41,916 bases of DNA from UA16 sp965661575 (GCA_965661575.1 CBFIEJ010000019.1:1-41916), one strand, 5' to 3'; positions 33,073 to 41,034 are shown, numbered from the stretch's first letter. The notes: generated from the sequence alone by a model not told the origin. Translations and numbers: made by a program.

Positions 33073-33258
33073 TCAGGCTGCTGCGAAAGAGGTTTGAATG
33101 ATGTCTGTATACGCCGGAGCGAATTGAGCGCGGCACCAAGCTTTCAACTGTTTAATTTCGGCGGGTTGGAGAATGCGAATGGACTTGCCAAGTTCTCGCT
33201 TGAAGGATTCTCGGTTGTGGCTCACTTTTAAGAGAACTTTCTTGCAGAATTCTAACAT
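33073..33258 (-). CDS. Small conserved-looking protein (61 aa)
   Basis: A short basic, helical protein with VLLKVSHNRESFKRELGKSI in the first half and AEIKQLKAWCRAQF in the second. I recall very similar 60-residue proteins of unknown function in many Bacteroidota (KVLLKVSxDxxLFxKEL pattern), but no assigned role. It fills the gap between queG and the trhO leader on the opposite strand, with 10 bases between its stop and that of queG. It has no signal peptide or membrane helix. Real gene likely; function unknown. Confidence 0.65.
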   Translation of the reverse strand: MLEFCKKVLLKVSHNRESFKRELGKSIRILQPAEIKQLKAWCRAQFAPAYTDIIQTSFAAA

Positions 33259-33352
33259 GTTCGGGCATGGTCAAAGGGTTCATTTAAAAAACTGCACCCG
33301 GTTTCTTTTATTGCCTGCAACCGCATGTTTTTACCCACGATCAATGTTGCCG

Positions 33353-33360
33353 TATCTTTG
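33353..33360 (+). promoter_or_regulatory. -7 promoter element TATCTTTG of trhO
   Basis: A perfect TAnnTTTG element 57 bases upstream of ATG 33418. Within the leader, ACAAGT (33362-33367) and ACTTGT (33406-33411) are complementary and enclose a smaller CTCC/GGAG hairpin. Confidence 0.5.
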
Positions 33361-33417
33361 CACAAGTAACTAACGAAGGACCCTCCGCGCTGGAGAGGCA
33401 CTGTGACTTGTAATCGC

Positions 33418-34524
33418 ATGAAGCAACAACTGCGCAATTTGGTCGATCGAAAGGTGTTGTTGGAACGCATGCAACAAGGAGAAGATGACCGTACGACGGT
33501 GTCTTTCTATCAGTACGCGCGCATTCCAAACCCCACCTTCTTTCGAGATTATTTATTCATCCATTGGAATGAACTGGGTGTGCTCGGTCGTACCTATGTC
33601 GCTCACGAAGGAATCAACGCTCAAATTTCGGTTCCCAGTATTGCTCTCGAAGCATTCAAGGAACATCTCTACAGCATTTCATTTTTGAATGGAATCCGCC
33701 TGAATGTCGCCGTTGACGACGGAAAGTCATTTTTTAAATTAATGGTGAAGGTGCGCGTGAAAATCGTCGCCGACGGATTGAACGATTCGTCGTTTGATGC
33801 CGGTGACACAGGCGTGCATTTGGATGCAGAAGGCTTCAATTCCCTCACGGGTAAGGAGGACACCATCTTGATTGACATGCGGAATCATTATGAAAGTGAG
33901 GTCGGTCACTTCAAAGGAGCGATTACTCCAGACGTCGATACGTTTCGAGAAGAAATCGAGTTGGTAGAGGATATGCTCCAGGGCAAGGAGGATAAAAATA
34001 TTGTGATGTATTGTACGGGTGGAATTCGCTGTGAAAAGGCTTCAGCATGGCTGAAACACAGAGGTTTTCCCAATGTGCATCAACTCGAAGGGGGCATCAT
34101 TGAGTATACACGCCAGGTGCGCGAGAAGGGACTCGAAAACCGCTTCATTGGGAAGAATTTTGTTTTTGACGAACGACGAGCAGAGCGCATTTCAGAAGAT
34201 ATAATTGCAGATTGTCACCAATGCGGTGCGCCGTGCGACGACCACACCAACTGCCTCAATGTTGCATGCAACCTGCTCTTTATTCAATGCGCTCAGTGTG
34301 CCGGGGAATACGAGGGAACTTGCAGCTCAGCGTGCCACAATACCATTCAATTGCCTGAAGAGGAACAGAAGAAGCTGAGGCGTGGAGTGAAGGACAGCGC
34401 CAAAATTTTCAATAAAGCACGGCTGAGAGATGCCTTGAAACGCGATCACCTGAATAGCGGACGCTCCAGTGCCATTGGAGTAAGATCAACGGATAAAGAA
34501 AGTCCTGCCAGTCCTAAGGCTTAA
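33418..34524 (+). CDS. trhO: tRNA uridine(34) hydroxylase TrhO (rhodanese family)
   Basis: A 368-residue enzyme that hydroxylates U34 of certain tRNAs (5-hydroxyuridine) using O2. An N-terminal acylphosphatase-like domain includes GRTYVAHEGINAQISVP. A rhodanese domain carries the active-site C199 in YCTGGIRCEKA, preceded by IDMRNHYESEVGHF. The C-terminal Cys-rich domain (CHQCGAPC, CLNVAC, CAQC, CSSAC) probably binds zinc. ATG 33418 is chosen over GTG 33403 as it gives a typical start. It has its own -7 element and a 57-base leader. It converges with the DUF3299 gene, with only 2 bases between the stops. Confidence 0.92.
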   Translation: MKQQLRNLVDRKVLLERMQQGEDDRTTVSFYQYARIPNPTFFRDYLFIHWNELGVLGRTYVAHEGINAQISVPSIALEAFKEHLYSISFLNGIRLNVAVDDGKSFFKLMVKVRVKIVADGLNDSSFDAGDTGVHLDAEGFNSLTGKEDTILIDMRNHYESEVGHFKGAITPDVDTFREEIELVEDMLQGKEDKNIVMYCTGGIRCEKASAWLKHRGFPNVHQLEGGIIEYTRQVREKGLENRFIGKNFVFDERRAERISEDIIADCHQCGAPCDDHTNCLNVACNLLFIQCAQCAGEYEGTCSSACHNTIQLPEEEQKKLRRGVKDSAKIFNKARLRDALKRDHLNSGRSSAIGVRSTDKESPASPKA

Positions 34525-34526
34525 TA

Positions 34527-35120
34527 TCAGAGCTCATATTCAACGGCACCGTCCAAGATGTAGTTCATCTGGTAGACATCGTCGGAATTCAAACGAAAGG
34601 TACCCTGGAAGGTGAGCCTTTCATCAGTCTGATAAACGCGTTTGGACTTGCCTGGGAAACGCAAATCGACCACGGACTCCGGTCCCGCACCGCCGCAGAA
34701 AAAGCAGTTGGCAAAAGGATATCGGCTCAGCACGTAGAAGTCTTCATCCAAGTCAACTGGAATCATATAACCGGTGATGTAAACGTCTTTTCCTTCCAAA
34801 CCGGTCACGCTGCTTCCAAAGGTTGGCTTCCAATAGTATGCGTCCAATTCCTCAACATAGACATCTTTGAACTCAACATCTTCGAGGGTACGCCAGGTGA
34901 GTTCGTCGGAGGCCTCCTCCACTGCTTCAGCGGTTATTGTCGTTTCTGAGAGGGCTTTTGCATGTCCAACGGAAGCGGATTTGACTTGGGAGACGAGTTG
35001 AGCTGCCCCGTCACTGGGATGGCAATATGAACTCAAATCCGTCATGCTGATGACAACCAAGCCAAGCAGTCCTATCCAAGATGCTGTCTTCAATCGTTGC
35101 GGTTTTTGAGAAGTCTTCAT
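34527..35120 (-). CDS. DUF3299 exported protein
   Basis: A 197-residue protein with an N-terminal hydrophobic segment (about 12-27, signal or anchor), a variable linker, then a DUF3299 (PF11736) domain at about 70-197. The domain has GKDVYITGYMIPVD and the hallmark FANCFFCGGAGPES with C139 and C142. The conserved C-x-x-C-G-G suggests a metal or redox site. Its start overlaps the stop of the permease gene by 4 bases (35117-35120). Genes of this family commonly accompany FtsX-type ABC transporters; from memory a similar set is part of the zinc-regulated zrg cluster in Vibrio. Biochemical function unknown; a role in metal handling is inference. Confidence 0.82.
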   Translation of the reverse strand: MKTSQKPQRLKTASWIGLLGLVVISMTDLSSYCHPSDGAAQLVSQVKSASVGHAKALSETTITAEAVEEASDELTWRTLEDVEFKDVYVEELDAYYWKPTFGSSVTGLEGKDVYITGYMIPVDLDEDFYVLSRYPFANCFFCGGAGPESVVDLRFPGKSKRVYQTDERLTFQGTFRLNSDDVYQMNYILDGAVEYEL

Positions 35121-36298
35121 TTTTCCGAAAGTGTGCGTGAGATGTCAATTTTCAGGGCGGAAATTCCCGGGATTGCTGCGGCTATTAACCCGACAAAGAT
35201 AGCCATTCCGAACAGAGCCCATTCGCTGGACAAGACCCCAATGCTGCTCCAGTCATATCTGAATTTATCTTGGATCAGTTGGGCGAGAATGAGCAAACCT
35301 ACTCGACTGAAAACCAATCCTAGCGCGGCTCCTCCCACGCTGAGCAATCCACCCTCTAGTAAAAGCAGGAGAAATACGCCAGCAGGCGAGCTGCCCATGG
35401 TGCGTAACAGTGCGAGCTCGTATTTTCTTGCGAGTAAGTTGTCGTAGACAGAAATGAAGATGCTGGCGAAGCTGATCAGCATGATGATGAGGGCAATGGC
35501 CCGCAGGGTGTTCATGCCGATTCCAAAATTTTGAGTCAATCGGTTGATTTCAATCGCGGGCAATGCTACTTGCATGTTTGTCTCCCGGATTACGTTTGGA
35601 ATGGTTAGAACCGCTAATGGATTGCGCTTTTTCAAAAGCACCGCTGTGATTTCACGTTCGCTTTCGTCCACGGTTGCCCCGTGATCGTCGTGAACGTCCC
35701 AGATCGTTTGAATCGTGCAATGCAGCAATTGATCAACCACAGACCGGCTTTCCGCCAACACCCCGACAACGGTGAATGTTTTGTTCGTGTGTACGTCAGT
35801 TTCATCTTGCAACCCGTGTGCGCTAAAGAAAGTGTCGCCGACTTGGAGTCCCGTGGTCGCTGCTACTCGTTGGCCGACCACCACTTCAAAGGGCGCTTCG
35901 ATGGTGCGCCCTGTCGCGAGAACGGCGTCGTAATGTGCCAAGTAGGAATCATTGCTCCCAACGATGCGAAATCCTCGGTAATTGTCCCCGTAGGCGAGTG
36001 GGATGCCCTCCTCGATGTAAGGGTGACGCATTACTTTTTGCGCGTCTGCGAGTCGAATGTTTCCAGTTGGAGCATCCACATGGTAGACATTGGCTAGAAT
36101 CAATTGGAGGGGACTTCCTTTTGCACCAAGAACCAAATCAATGTCTTGAATATTGCGATCGAACGTATCGCTGAGTTGCTTTTCGGTAAGCATCAACAAA
36201 CTCACCAAGCCCACACCAAAAGCGAGCAGGATGAGACTGAGCAGGGTCTGTAGTTTTTTCAGACCCAAGTTGCGCCAAGCCATGTAAATCCAACTCAT
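35117..36298 (-). CDS. FtsX/MacB-like ABC transporter permease
   Basis: A 393-residue permease. The first membrane helix (about 15-35) is followed by a large periplasmic MacB-PCD-like domain (about 40-260) and an FtsX domain with three helices at about 272-295, 322-345 and 360-385. The conserved coupling segment ARKYELALLRTMGSS precedes the second helix of that domain. This topology (1+3 helices) is that of MacB/LolCE-type mechanotransmission systems rather than channel-type importers. The start at 36298 (MSWIYMAWRN) is chosen; the frame extends further but only over the ATPase gene. The ATG overlaps the ATPase stop (ATGA, 36295-36298), and the next gene overlaps its 3' end likewise. Confidence 0.88.
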   Translation of the reverse strand: MSWIYMAWRNLGLKKLQTLLSLILLAFGVGLVSLLMLTEKQLSDTFDRNIQDIDLVLGAKGSPLQLILANVYHVDAPTGNIRLADAQKVMRHPYIEEGIPLAYGDNYRGFRIVGSNDSYLAHYDAVLATGRTIEAPFEVVVGQRVAATTGLQVGDTFFSAHGLQDETDVHTNKTFTVVGVLAESRSVVDQLLHCTIQTIWDVHDDHGATVDESEREITAVLLKKRNPLAVLTIPNVIRETNMQVALPAIEINRLTQNFGIGMNTLRAIALIIMLISFASIFISVYDNLLARKYELALLRTMGSSPAGVFLLLLLEGGLLSVGGAALGLVFSRVGLLILAQLIQDKFRYDWSSIGVLSSEWALFGMAIFVGLIAAAIPGISALKIDISRTLSEK

Positions 36299-36948
36299 GG
36301 CGCAGGGGGGATTGCTGAATTCAGTTCGACTCGGTTGTTGTAGCGCGTTTTCAGTCGTTGGTCGTGGGTGACTACAATGAGCGCTGCTCCTGCTTTGGCA
36401 CATTGCTCCTCCAATAGACTGATCACGGCTGCGGTTGAATCGTCATCCAAGGCACTGGTGGGTTCATCGGCCAAAACAATGCTAGGTTCATGAACAAGAG
36501 CACGGGCAATGCTTGCTCGCTGCTGCTCTCCAATACTGAGAGACCTTGGTTTTTCATTTGCTTTATGGGCAATACCGAGGGCTTCGAGCAGGTCGTGAGC
36601 TTTGGATTTTGGAAACGACTGGCCCAATAAAAAATGCGGCACAGCCAAGTTTTCGAGGACACTCAAGCTTTGAATGAAGTGACTTTGTTGGAAAATGACG
36701 CCAAAGTTTTCACCCCGAAATCGATCCAAATCTTTCCCATTCAACGCCCCGAGATTCTGCCCTTGCACTTCGATACTGCCTCGCTGTGGCTGCAAAAGCC
36801 CACACATCACATGAAGCAACGTGGTTTTTCCGCATCCAGAATTTCCTAATAGAAGCAATTGGCCTTTTTCGGAGCATGCCAAATCAGGAAACGAAAGGAT
36901 GGGTGAATCCGGTTGGTATTGAAAAGCAATGTCTTTGCAAGCAATCAT
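36295..36948 (-). CDS. ABC transporter ATP-binding protein (MacB/LolD-like)
   Basis: A 217-residue ATPase. Walker A GNSGCGKTT (36-44), Q-loop VIFQQSHF, a variant signature LSIGEQQR (canonical LSGGQ), Walker B IVLADEPTSALD and the H-loop VVTHD are all present. It powers the overlapping FtsX-like permease. The start at 36948 (MIACKDIAF) fits the family; the upstream extension would overlap the divergent DUF4258-like gene. A -7-like TAAATTCG ends 6 bases before this ATG, suggesting a very short leader. First gene of a three-gene operon. Confidence 0.93.
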   Translation of the reverse strand: MIACKDIAFQYQPDSPILSFPDLACSEKGQLLLLGNSGCGKTTLLHVMCGLLQPQRGSIEVQGQNLGALNGKDLDRFRGENFGVIFQQSHFIQSLSVLENLAVPHFLLGQSFPKSKAHDLLEALGIAHKANEKPRSLSIGEQQRASIARALVHEPSIVLADEPTSALDDDSTAAVISLLEEQCAKAGAALIVVTHDQRLKTRYNNRVELNSAIPPAP

Positions 36949-36954
36949 GAATCC

Positions 36955-36962
36955 CGAATTTA
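36955..36962 (-). promoter_or_regulatory. -7-like element TAAATTCG of the ABC/DUF3299 operon
   Basis: One mismatch to TAnnTTTG on the minus strand, ending 6 bases before ATG 36948. It shares the 57-base intergenic gap with the oppositely directed element at 36994. Confidence 0.4.
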
Positions 36963-36993
36963 CGAAGTGAGTGCACACGACGGCCGTATGCTT

Positions 36994-37001
36994 TACTTTT
37001 G
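36994..37001 (+). promoter_or_regulatory. -7 element TACTTTTG of the DUF4258-like gene
   Basis: A perfect TAnnTTTG ending only 4 bases before the GTG start at 37006, consistent with a leaderless or nearly leaderless transcript. Confidence 0.45.
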
Positions 37002-37005
37002 AAAC

Positions 37006-37413
37006 GTGAATTTTCGTCAACGATTTTTGCGCTATGGCATTGGCGTCTTTATTGGACTGCTTCTGAGCGTCTTCTTTTTTCAAGGTCGGGGTTGTAACGA
37101 CTGGCTGCCTGAGAAGCGAATCAAGTCGCGCATGCAAATGGACGGCGTTCGTCCATCGGAAGCCCTGGTTTGTTGGATGCAATGCGACGAGAGTCCGGCT
37201 CAAGCGTCGATGGCAGAATTGATGCAGTGGTTGATGGAGTCGAATATTAATTGGTCCGCAAGCACCCCGAGAAGTATTCCTCCCTGTTACATTTTGGATA
37301 CAGACCCGAGTTGTCCGCTGAGGCAGTTGGAGGTGTGCTTCGGTTCGGAGAGTGGCACAGTCGATCTGACTTCTGCCTCAGGCCTACCTCTGGATGTTTG
37401 TGTTTGTCCGTAA
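37006..37413 (+). CDS. Small membrane-anchored DUF4258-like protein
   Basis: A 135-residue protein with an N-terminal membrane anchor (about residues 9-26, GIGVFIGLLLSVFFF) and a small exported or cytoplasmic domain. The pattern LPEKRIKSRM, then W...S.S.PRSIPPCYIL, resembles Bacteroidota DUF4258 proteins, which have an anchor of this type followed by a P-C-x-x-Y/V strand. It has seven cysteines, several in its C-terminal half, and ends in CVCP. GTG 37006 is the only start that keeps the anchor. It is divergent from the ABC operon and ends 9 bases before the convergent sugar dehydrogenase gene. Function unknown. Confidence 0.68.
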   Translation: MNFRQRFLRYGIGVFIGLLLSVFFFQGRGCNDWLPEKRIKSRMQMDGVRPSEALVCWMQCDESPAQASMAELMQWLMESNINWSASTPRSIPPCYILDTDPSCPLRQLEVCFGSESGTVDLTSASGLPLDVCVCP

Positions 37414-37422
37414 CTGCGGGAT

Positions 37423-38994
37423 TCAAATCCTTACGACGCTCAATTTGCCGCGGATGGGCTGTGGATCATTGAGCAACCAAGCCTCAATGATGTAAGTTCC
37501 CGCTTGCATTCCTGAAGTATTCCAAACGTAGGGAGTGCTTGCTGTTTCAAGATCCACGTCATGCACCAATCGCCCGCTGGAATCGGTGATACGCAATCGA
37601 CTCAGAATGCTTTCACTTCCCACATCAAGTGTTACGTCAGATCCGATGGAAACGGGATTGGGTGAAAAATACAATTCCGAATCTACAGGAGGAACGGTTG
37701 TGTCATCTGCGGGATCATACTTCAACCGGTAAACGAATTGTTGGGTGCAGAGGTACAATTCTCCGCGGTTGTTTTCGCCAAATCCAAACCGAGTTTCTTC
37801 CCACGGCACGAAACCACCTGGTACTTGGATCTCGAGGGGTTGATCAGTCCAACTGCCATCCGCTTGTTCTGTGAGCGTCCAGAATTTTACATCGTAAAAT
37901 CCGCAAGCGTCTGTGAAAACATAGTTGCCGTACAAAGTTGGAATGTCTTGTCCGCGGTATCGATATCCACCGATTACAGAACACCACCCGTTGTCATGTG
38001 GATAGGAAAATATGGGCTGTTCGAGCGTTCCATCTGGGTCGCAGTCTTCGATGGGCTCGTAACACATTGGCCCTTCCATGAGCCGCCATCCAAAGTTGAG
38101 ACCACCTTCTGAGTCAGCGCTTTCCATGCTCACTTCTTCCCAATCAACTTCGCCGACATCGGCAATGAATTTATCTCCGGTTAATCGGTCAAAGCTCCAG
38201 CGCCAAGGGTTGCGGAATCCGTATGCCCAGATCTCGTCCCGTGCCTCGGGGATTGAGAGAAAAGGATTGTCCGTGGGAATGTTGTATGGATTGAGTCCAT
38301 TCACGTCAATGCGCAATAATTTCCCGAGGAGCGTTCCAAGGTCTTGACCATTGCCAATGGCTCCGTGGTCGTCTCCACCGCTTCCGCCTCCGGTTTCACC
38401 AGTGCCTGTGCCACCACCGTCTCCTGTGCTGATGTAGAGGTAACCGTCTTGGGGACCAAAATGCAATTGTCCGCCGTTGTGACCTCGAGCGGGTTGGACC
38501 AATTCTAACACTTCGTACCACGTGCTGGTATCTGCTGCTGTGCGTTCAGAATTGGTACCGAAGCAGAGGAGACGTTCATCGATGAAGGTGCCTGTGCCAT
38601 CGGGGCGAAAGCCATTGTAAATGACGTAAAACAATCCATTTTCCTCGAAGTCGGGATCTAGGATCAAGTCATTCAAACCCTGCTCGCTCATGATGCCATA
38701 ATCCACAAGGTCTAACCCTGCCTCACTGAGGTCCAGAAATGGTTCTTCACGCACAGTCCCAGACGTTTCATCGTACCACATGACCAAGCCGCTGTGGCAA
38801 ACGATGAGCAAATTGGACTCTTCTTCGGCATGACTCGCAGGTCTCACTGAAACGGGCCATTCAGCGCCAACTAAACGCTCTCCAACAATGGCATCAGGTG
38901 CAAATTGACCAAGCACAGAACCCAAGGTGGCAAAGCATAACCATGCGAGTAAAAAAGACTTTTGCTGCAAAAGAGGGGCATGTGATGATGGCAT
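37423..38994 (-). CDS. T9SS-secreted PQQ-type sugar dehydrogenase homologue
   Basis: A 523-residue secreted protein. A signal peptide (about 1-29, core FLLAWLCFATLGSVLG) precedes a six-bladed GSDH/Asd-like propeller (about 35-430). Visible motifs are GHNGGQLHFG with the presumed catalytic His, YLYISTGDGGG, LLGKLLRIDV and WAYGFRNPWRWSFD, matching PQQ-dependent aldose dehydrogenases and HHIP-like proteins. A Gly-rich loop interrupts one blade. The C-terminus is a type A T9SS sorting domain starting YFSPNPV. If it binds PQQ it would oxidise sugars at the cell surface, which needs an electron acceptor. The start at 38994 is chosen for the signal peptide; the open frame runs on into the divergent cytochrome gene. 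Confidence 0.87.
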   Translation of the reverse strand: MPSSHAPLLQQKSFLLAWLCFATLGSVLGQFAPDAIVGERLVGAEWPVSVRPASHAEEESNLLIVCHSGLVMWYDETSGTVREEPFLDLSEAGLDLVDYGIMSEQGLNDLILDPDFEENGLFYVIYNGFRPDGTGTFIDERLLCFGTNSERTAADTSTWYEVLELVQPARGHNGGQLHFGPQDGYLYISTGDGGGTGTGETGGGSGGDDHGAIGNGQDLGTLLGKLLRIDVNGLNPYNIPTDNPFLSIPEARDEIWAYGFRNPWRWSFDRLTGDKFIADVGEVDWEEVSMESADSEGGLNFGWRLMEGPMCYEPIEDCDPDGTLEQPIFSYPHDNGWCSVIGGYRYRGQDIPTLYGNYVFTDACGFYDVKFWTLTEQADGSWTDQPLEIQVPGGFVPWEETRFGFGENNRGELYLCTQQFVYRLKYDPADDTTVPPVDSELYFSPNPVSIGSDVTLDVGSESILSRLRITDSSGRLVHDVDLETASTPYVWNTSGMQAGTYIIEAWLLNDPQPIRGKLSVVRI

Positions 38995-39011
38995 CGTCGT
39001 GGTTTCGTTTC

Positions 39012-39019
39012 TAACTTTG
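39012..39019 (+). promoter_or_regulatory. -7 element TAACTTTG of the multiheme cytochrome gene
   Basis: A perfect TAnnTTTG 50 bases before ATG 39070. It is interleaved with an oppositely oriented element, and together they form the palindrome CTTTGtCAAAG. No clear -33 box. Confidence 0.5.
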
Positions 39020-39020
39020 T

Positions 39021-39028
39021 CAAAGATA
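39021..39028 (-). promoter_or_regulatory. -7 element TATCTTTG of the sugar dehydrogenase gene
   Basis: A perfect TAnnTTTG on the minus strand, ending 26 bases before ATG 38994. It sits 1 base from the plus-strand element, so RNA polymerase could occupy only one of the two promoters at a time. Confidence 0.5.
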
Positions 39029-39029
39029 C

Positions 39030-39047
39030 CCACAGCATCCGCTGTGG
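39030..39047 (+). repeat. Leader hairpin of the multiheme cytochrome gene
   Basis: CCACAGC (39030-39036) pairs perfectly with GCTGTGG (39041-39047) around a 4-base loop. It would lie at the 5' end of the cytochrome mRNA, right after the expected start point, and may stabilise the transcript. There is no T tract. Confidence 0.5.
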
Positions 39048-39069
39048 CGCTGATTGGTTCCACTTCTTC

Positions 39070-41034
39070 ATGAAACGCACGACTCTTTTTGCAATTTTTT
39101 TGCCTTTGCTTGCCGTTTGCACGGGAGCGTTCATGACTTCGGCTGAAAACCCGCATCAAAAATTCAAGGGCGACGATGCCGCGATGATGAGGTGGTTGAT
39201 GGGCGAACTTTGCACGGAAGAGGGAGTTTATTTCACGGGCTCAGGAAATTGCGTGAATTGTCACGCGCCAGATCCAGATGGGGAAGCCCTCGTGGATGAA
39301 AAGGGCCACACGGTGAGTCCAGTGACAGATTGGCAAGCGACGATGATGGCGAATAGTGCCCGTGATCCATTCTGGCAAGCGAAGGTGGCGCACGAGGGGC
39401 TCGTTAATCCCGAGCATCGCGAGTCGATTGAAAATGTATGCACGGCATGTCACGCACCGCAAGGATTTCATGAAGCGCATTTAACAGGTTCGGTAGGACC
39501 GAATGGTTACACCATGGCGCATTTAGCCGAGGACGATTTAGGATTGGATGGAGTGGGCTGTGCGGCGTGTCATTCGATTGATGACATCGGCTTGGCGGGA
39601 CGGTCGAATGGAGATTTGCCGATCAATCCTGAAAATGTGGCTTGGGGTGGATTTGAAAACCCTTGGGATGGCCTGATGAGCGGACAGACTGGCTTCATTC
39701 CTGTGTATGGTGAGCACATGCGCAACAGTGAAGTGTGCGCGAGTTGCCATTCGTTGTATGTGCACACCCAAGATTTGGACGGGGAAGAGACGGGACAGGT
39801 CTATTTTGAACAGACCACGTACCTCGAGTGGGTAAACTCGGCATACAATGCAGAAAATGTCCAATGCCAAGGGTGTCACATGCCATTGGTGGAAGGGGGC
39901 GCTATTGCTGCAACTCAGCCAAATTGGCTCTTCCCTCAACGATTTGGCAAGCATCATTTGGTGGGTGGAAATGCGTTCATGCTCAAGTTGATGCGAGATA
40001 ACGCGGTAACCTTGGAACTCAGTGCGAGTCCGACACAATTTGATTCCACGATCGCCCGCACAGAACGCTCGTTGCAGAACGAAACCGCGCAGCTACATCT
40101 GATGCAGCTACCATCTGACGCTGGAGAATGGGCATTTGAAGTGGAGGTGCAAAATTCTGCAGGTCACAAGTTTCCGAGCGGATATCCATCACGCATGGCG
40201 TTTCTTGAATTTGTTTTGACTTCGGCTGAGGGTGACACCTTGTTTCACAGTGGTAAATGGTCTTCGCAGGAAGGTGTGTTTGGAAGGGATGCAACCTATG
40301 AACCGCATTGGAGTGAGATCACCTCTGAGGATCAAGTTCAAGTGTATGAAACGGTTTTTGGTGATGTGTCAGGAACTCCGACGCAACTCCTGGAACGAGC
40401 ATCGCTGCTGCTCAAGGACAACCGGGTTCCGCCGCGCGGATTCTACACGAACCATGTCACGTATGACACGGTGCGATTCGGACCTATGGCAGCTTTGGAC
40501 ATCGACTTCAACCATTATCGAAATGCCGACGGCTCTGTGGGAGATGAAGGTTCAGGAACTGATCGTTTGGTGTATCGGATTGCGGATGGCTCTGGTGCAA
40601 CATCGGTCGTAGCGCACTTGCGTTTGCATTATGTGGCTGTGCCTGCGCGTTGGGTCAGCGGTATGTTTGAATATGCAGATCAATCCGAAGCCATTGCGAC
40701 GTTCGAATCCATGTTCAACGCTTCGGATCGAACACCGGTGCTGATGAAAGCAGTATCTGCTCCGGGATATATGGGATACAGCGGAGATAATTCAGATTGG
40801 AGAGTGGCTCCAAATCCAGTTGCGGATGGGAATATGATTCGGCTCATTCCGCCGGACGATCAAAGTGCTGAATTTGTCTGGTTGACCGATGCCAATGGCC
40901 GAGTCCTGCGTGGGGTGCCTGTGCTTGAAGCTATGAATGGACATCTTGTGTCAGACTTAAGTGCCGGCACTTACTTCGCTCGAGTTCAGGTGATTGGAGG
41001 TGAATGGAAGACCGCTCGTTGGGTTAAATTGTAG
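39070..41034 (+). CDS. T9SS-secreted five-heme cytochrome c
   Basis: A 654-residue secreted multiheme protein. A signal peptide (about 1-20) is followed by a heme domain with five CxxCH motifs: CVNCH (61-65), CTACH (124-128), CAACH (164-168), CASCH (223-227) and CQGCH (266-270). Many extra histidines could serve as sixth ligands (HH at 295-296). A beta-rich domain follows (about 345-555) with AGHKFPSGYPSRM, a motif I associate with the domain after the hemes in c554-like cytochromes. The C-terminus is a type A T9SS sorting domain starting at WRVAPNPV. Heme attachment occurs in the periplasm before T9SS export, so a surface-exposed electron carrier is predicted. It is divergent from a secreted PQQ-type dehydrogenase homologue, its possible partner. 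Substrate unknown. Confidence 0.88.
   Translation: MKRTTLFAIFLPLLAVCTGAFMTSAENPHQKFKGDDAAMMRWLMGELCTEEGVYFTGSGNCVNCHAPDPDGEALVDEKGHTVSPVTDWQATMMANSARDPFWQAKVAHEGLVNPEHRESIENVCTACHAPQGFHEAHLTGSVGPNGYTMAHLAEDDLGLDGVGCAACHSIDDIGLAGRSNGDLPINPENVAWGGFENPWDGLMSGQTGFIPVYGEHMRNSEVCASCHSLYVHTQDLDGEETGQVYFEQTTYLEWVNSAYNAENVQCQGCHMPLVEGGAIAATQPNWLFPQRFGKHHLVGGNAFMLKLMRDNAVTLELSASPTQFDSTIARTERSLQNETAQLHLMQLPSDAGEWAFEVEVQNSAGHKFPSGYPSRMAFLEFVLTSAEGDTLFHSGKWSSQEGVFGRDATYEPHWSEITSEDQVQVYETVFGDVSGTPTQLLERASLLLKDNRVPPRGFYTNHVTYDTVRFGPMAALDIDFNHYRNADGSVGDEGSGTDRLVYRIADGSGATSVVAHLRLHYVAVPARWVSGMFEYADQSEAIATFESMFNASDRTPVLMKAVSAPGYMGYSGDNSDWRVAPNPVADGNMIRLIPPDDQSAEFVWLTDANGRVLRGVPVLEAMNGHLVSDLSAGTYFARVQVIGGEWKTARWVKL

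Noticed and set aside
36949..37203. N-terminal extension of the ABC ATPase
   Set aside because: It lies antisense to the DUF4258-like gene and adds 85 residues that are not part of ABC ATPases.
38995..39159. N-terminal extension of the sugar dehydrogenase homologue
   Set aside because: It would cover the divergent promoters and the start of the cytochrome gene, and would bury the signal peptide inside the protein.
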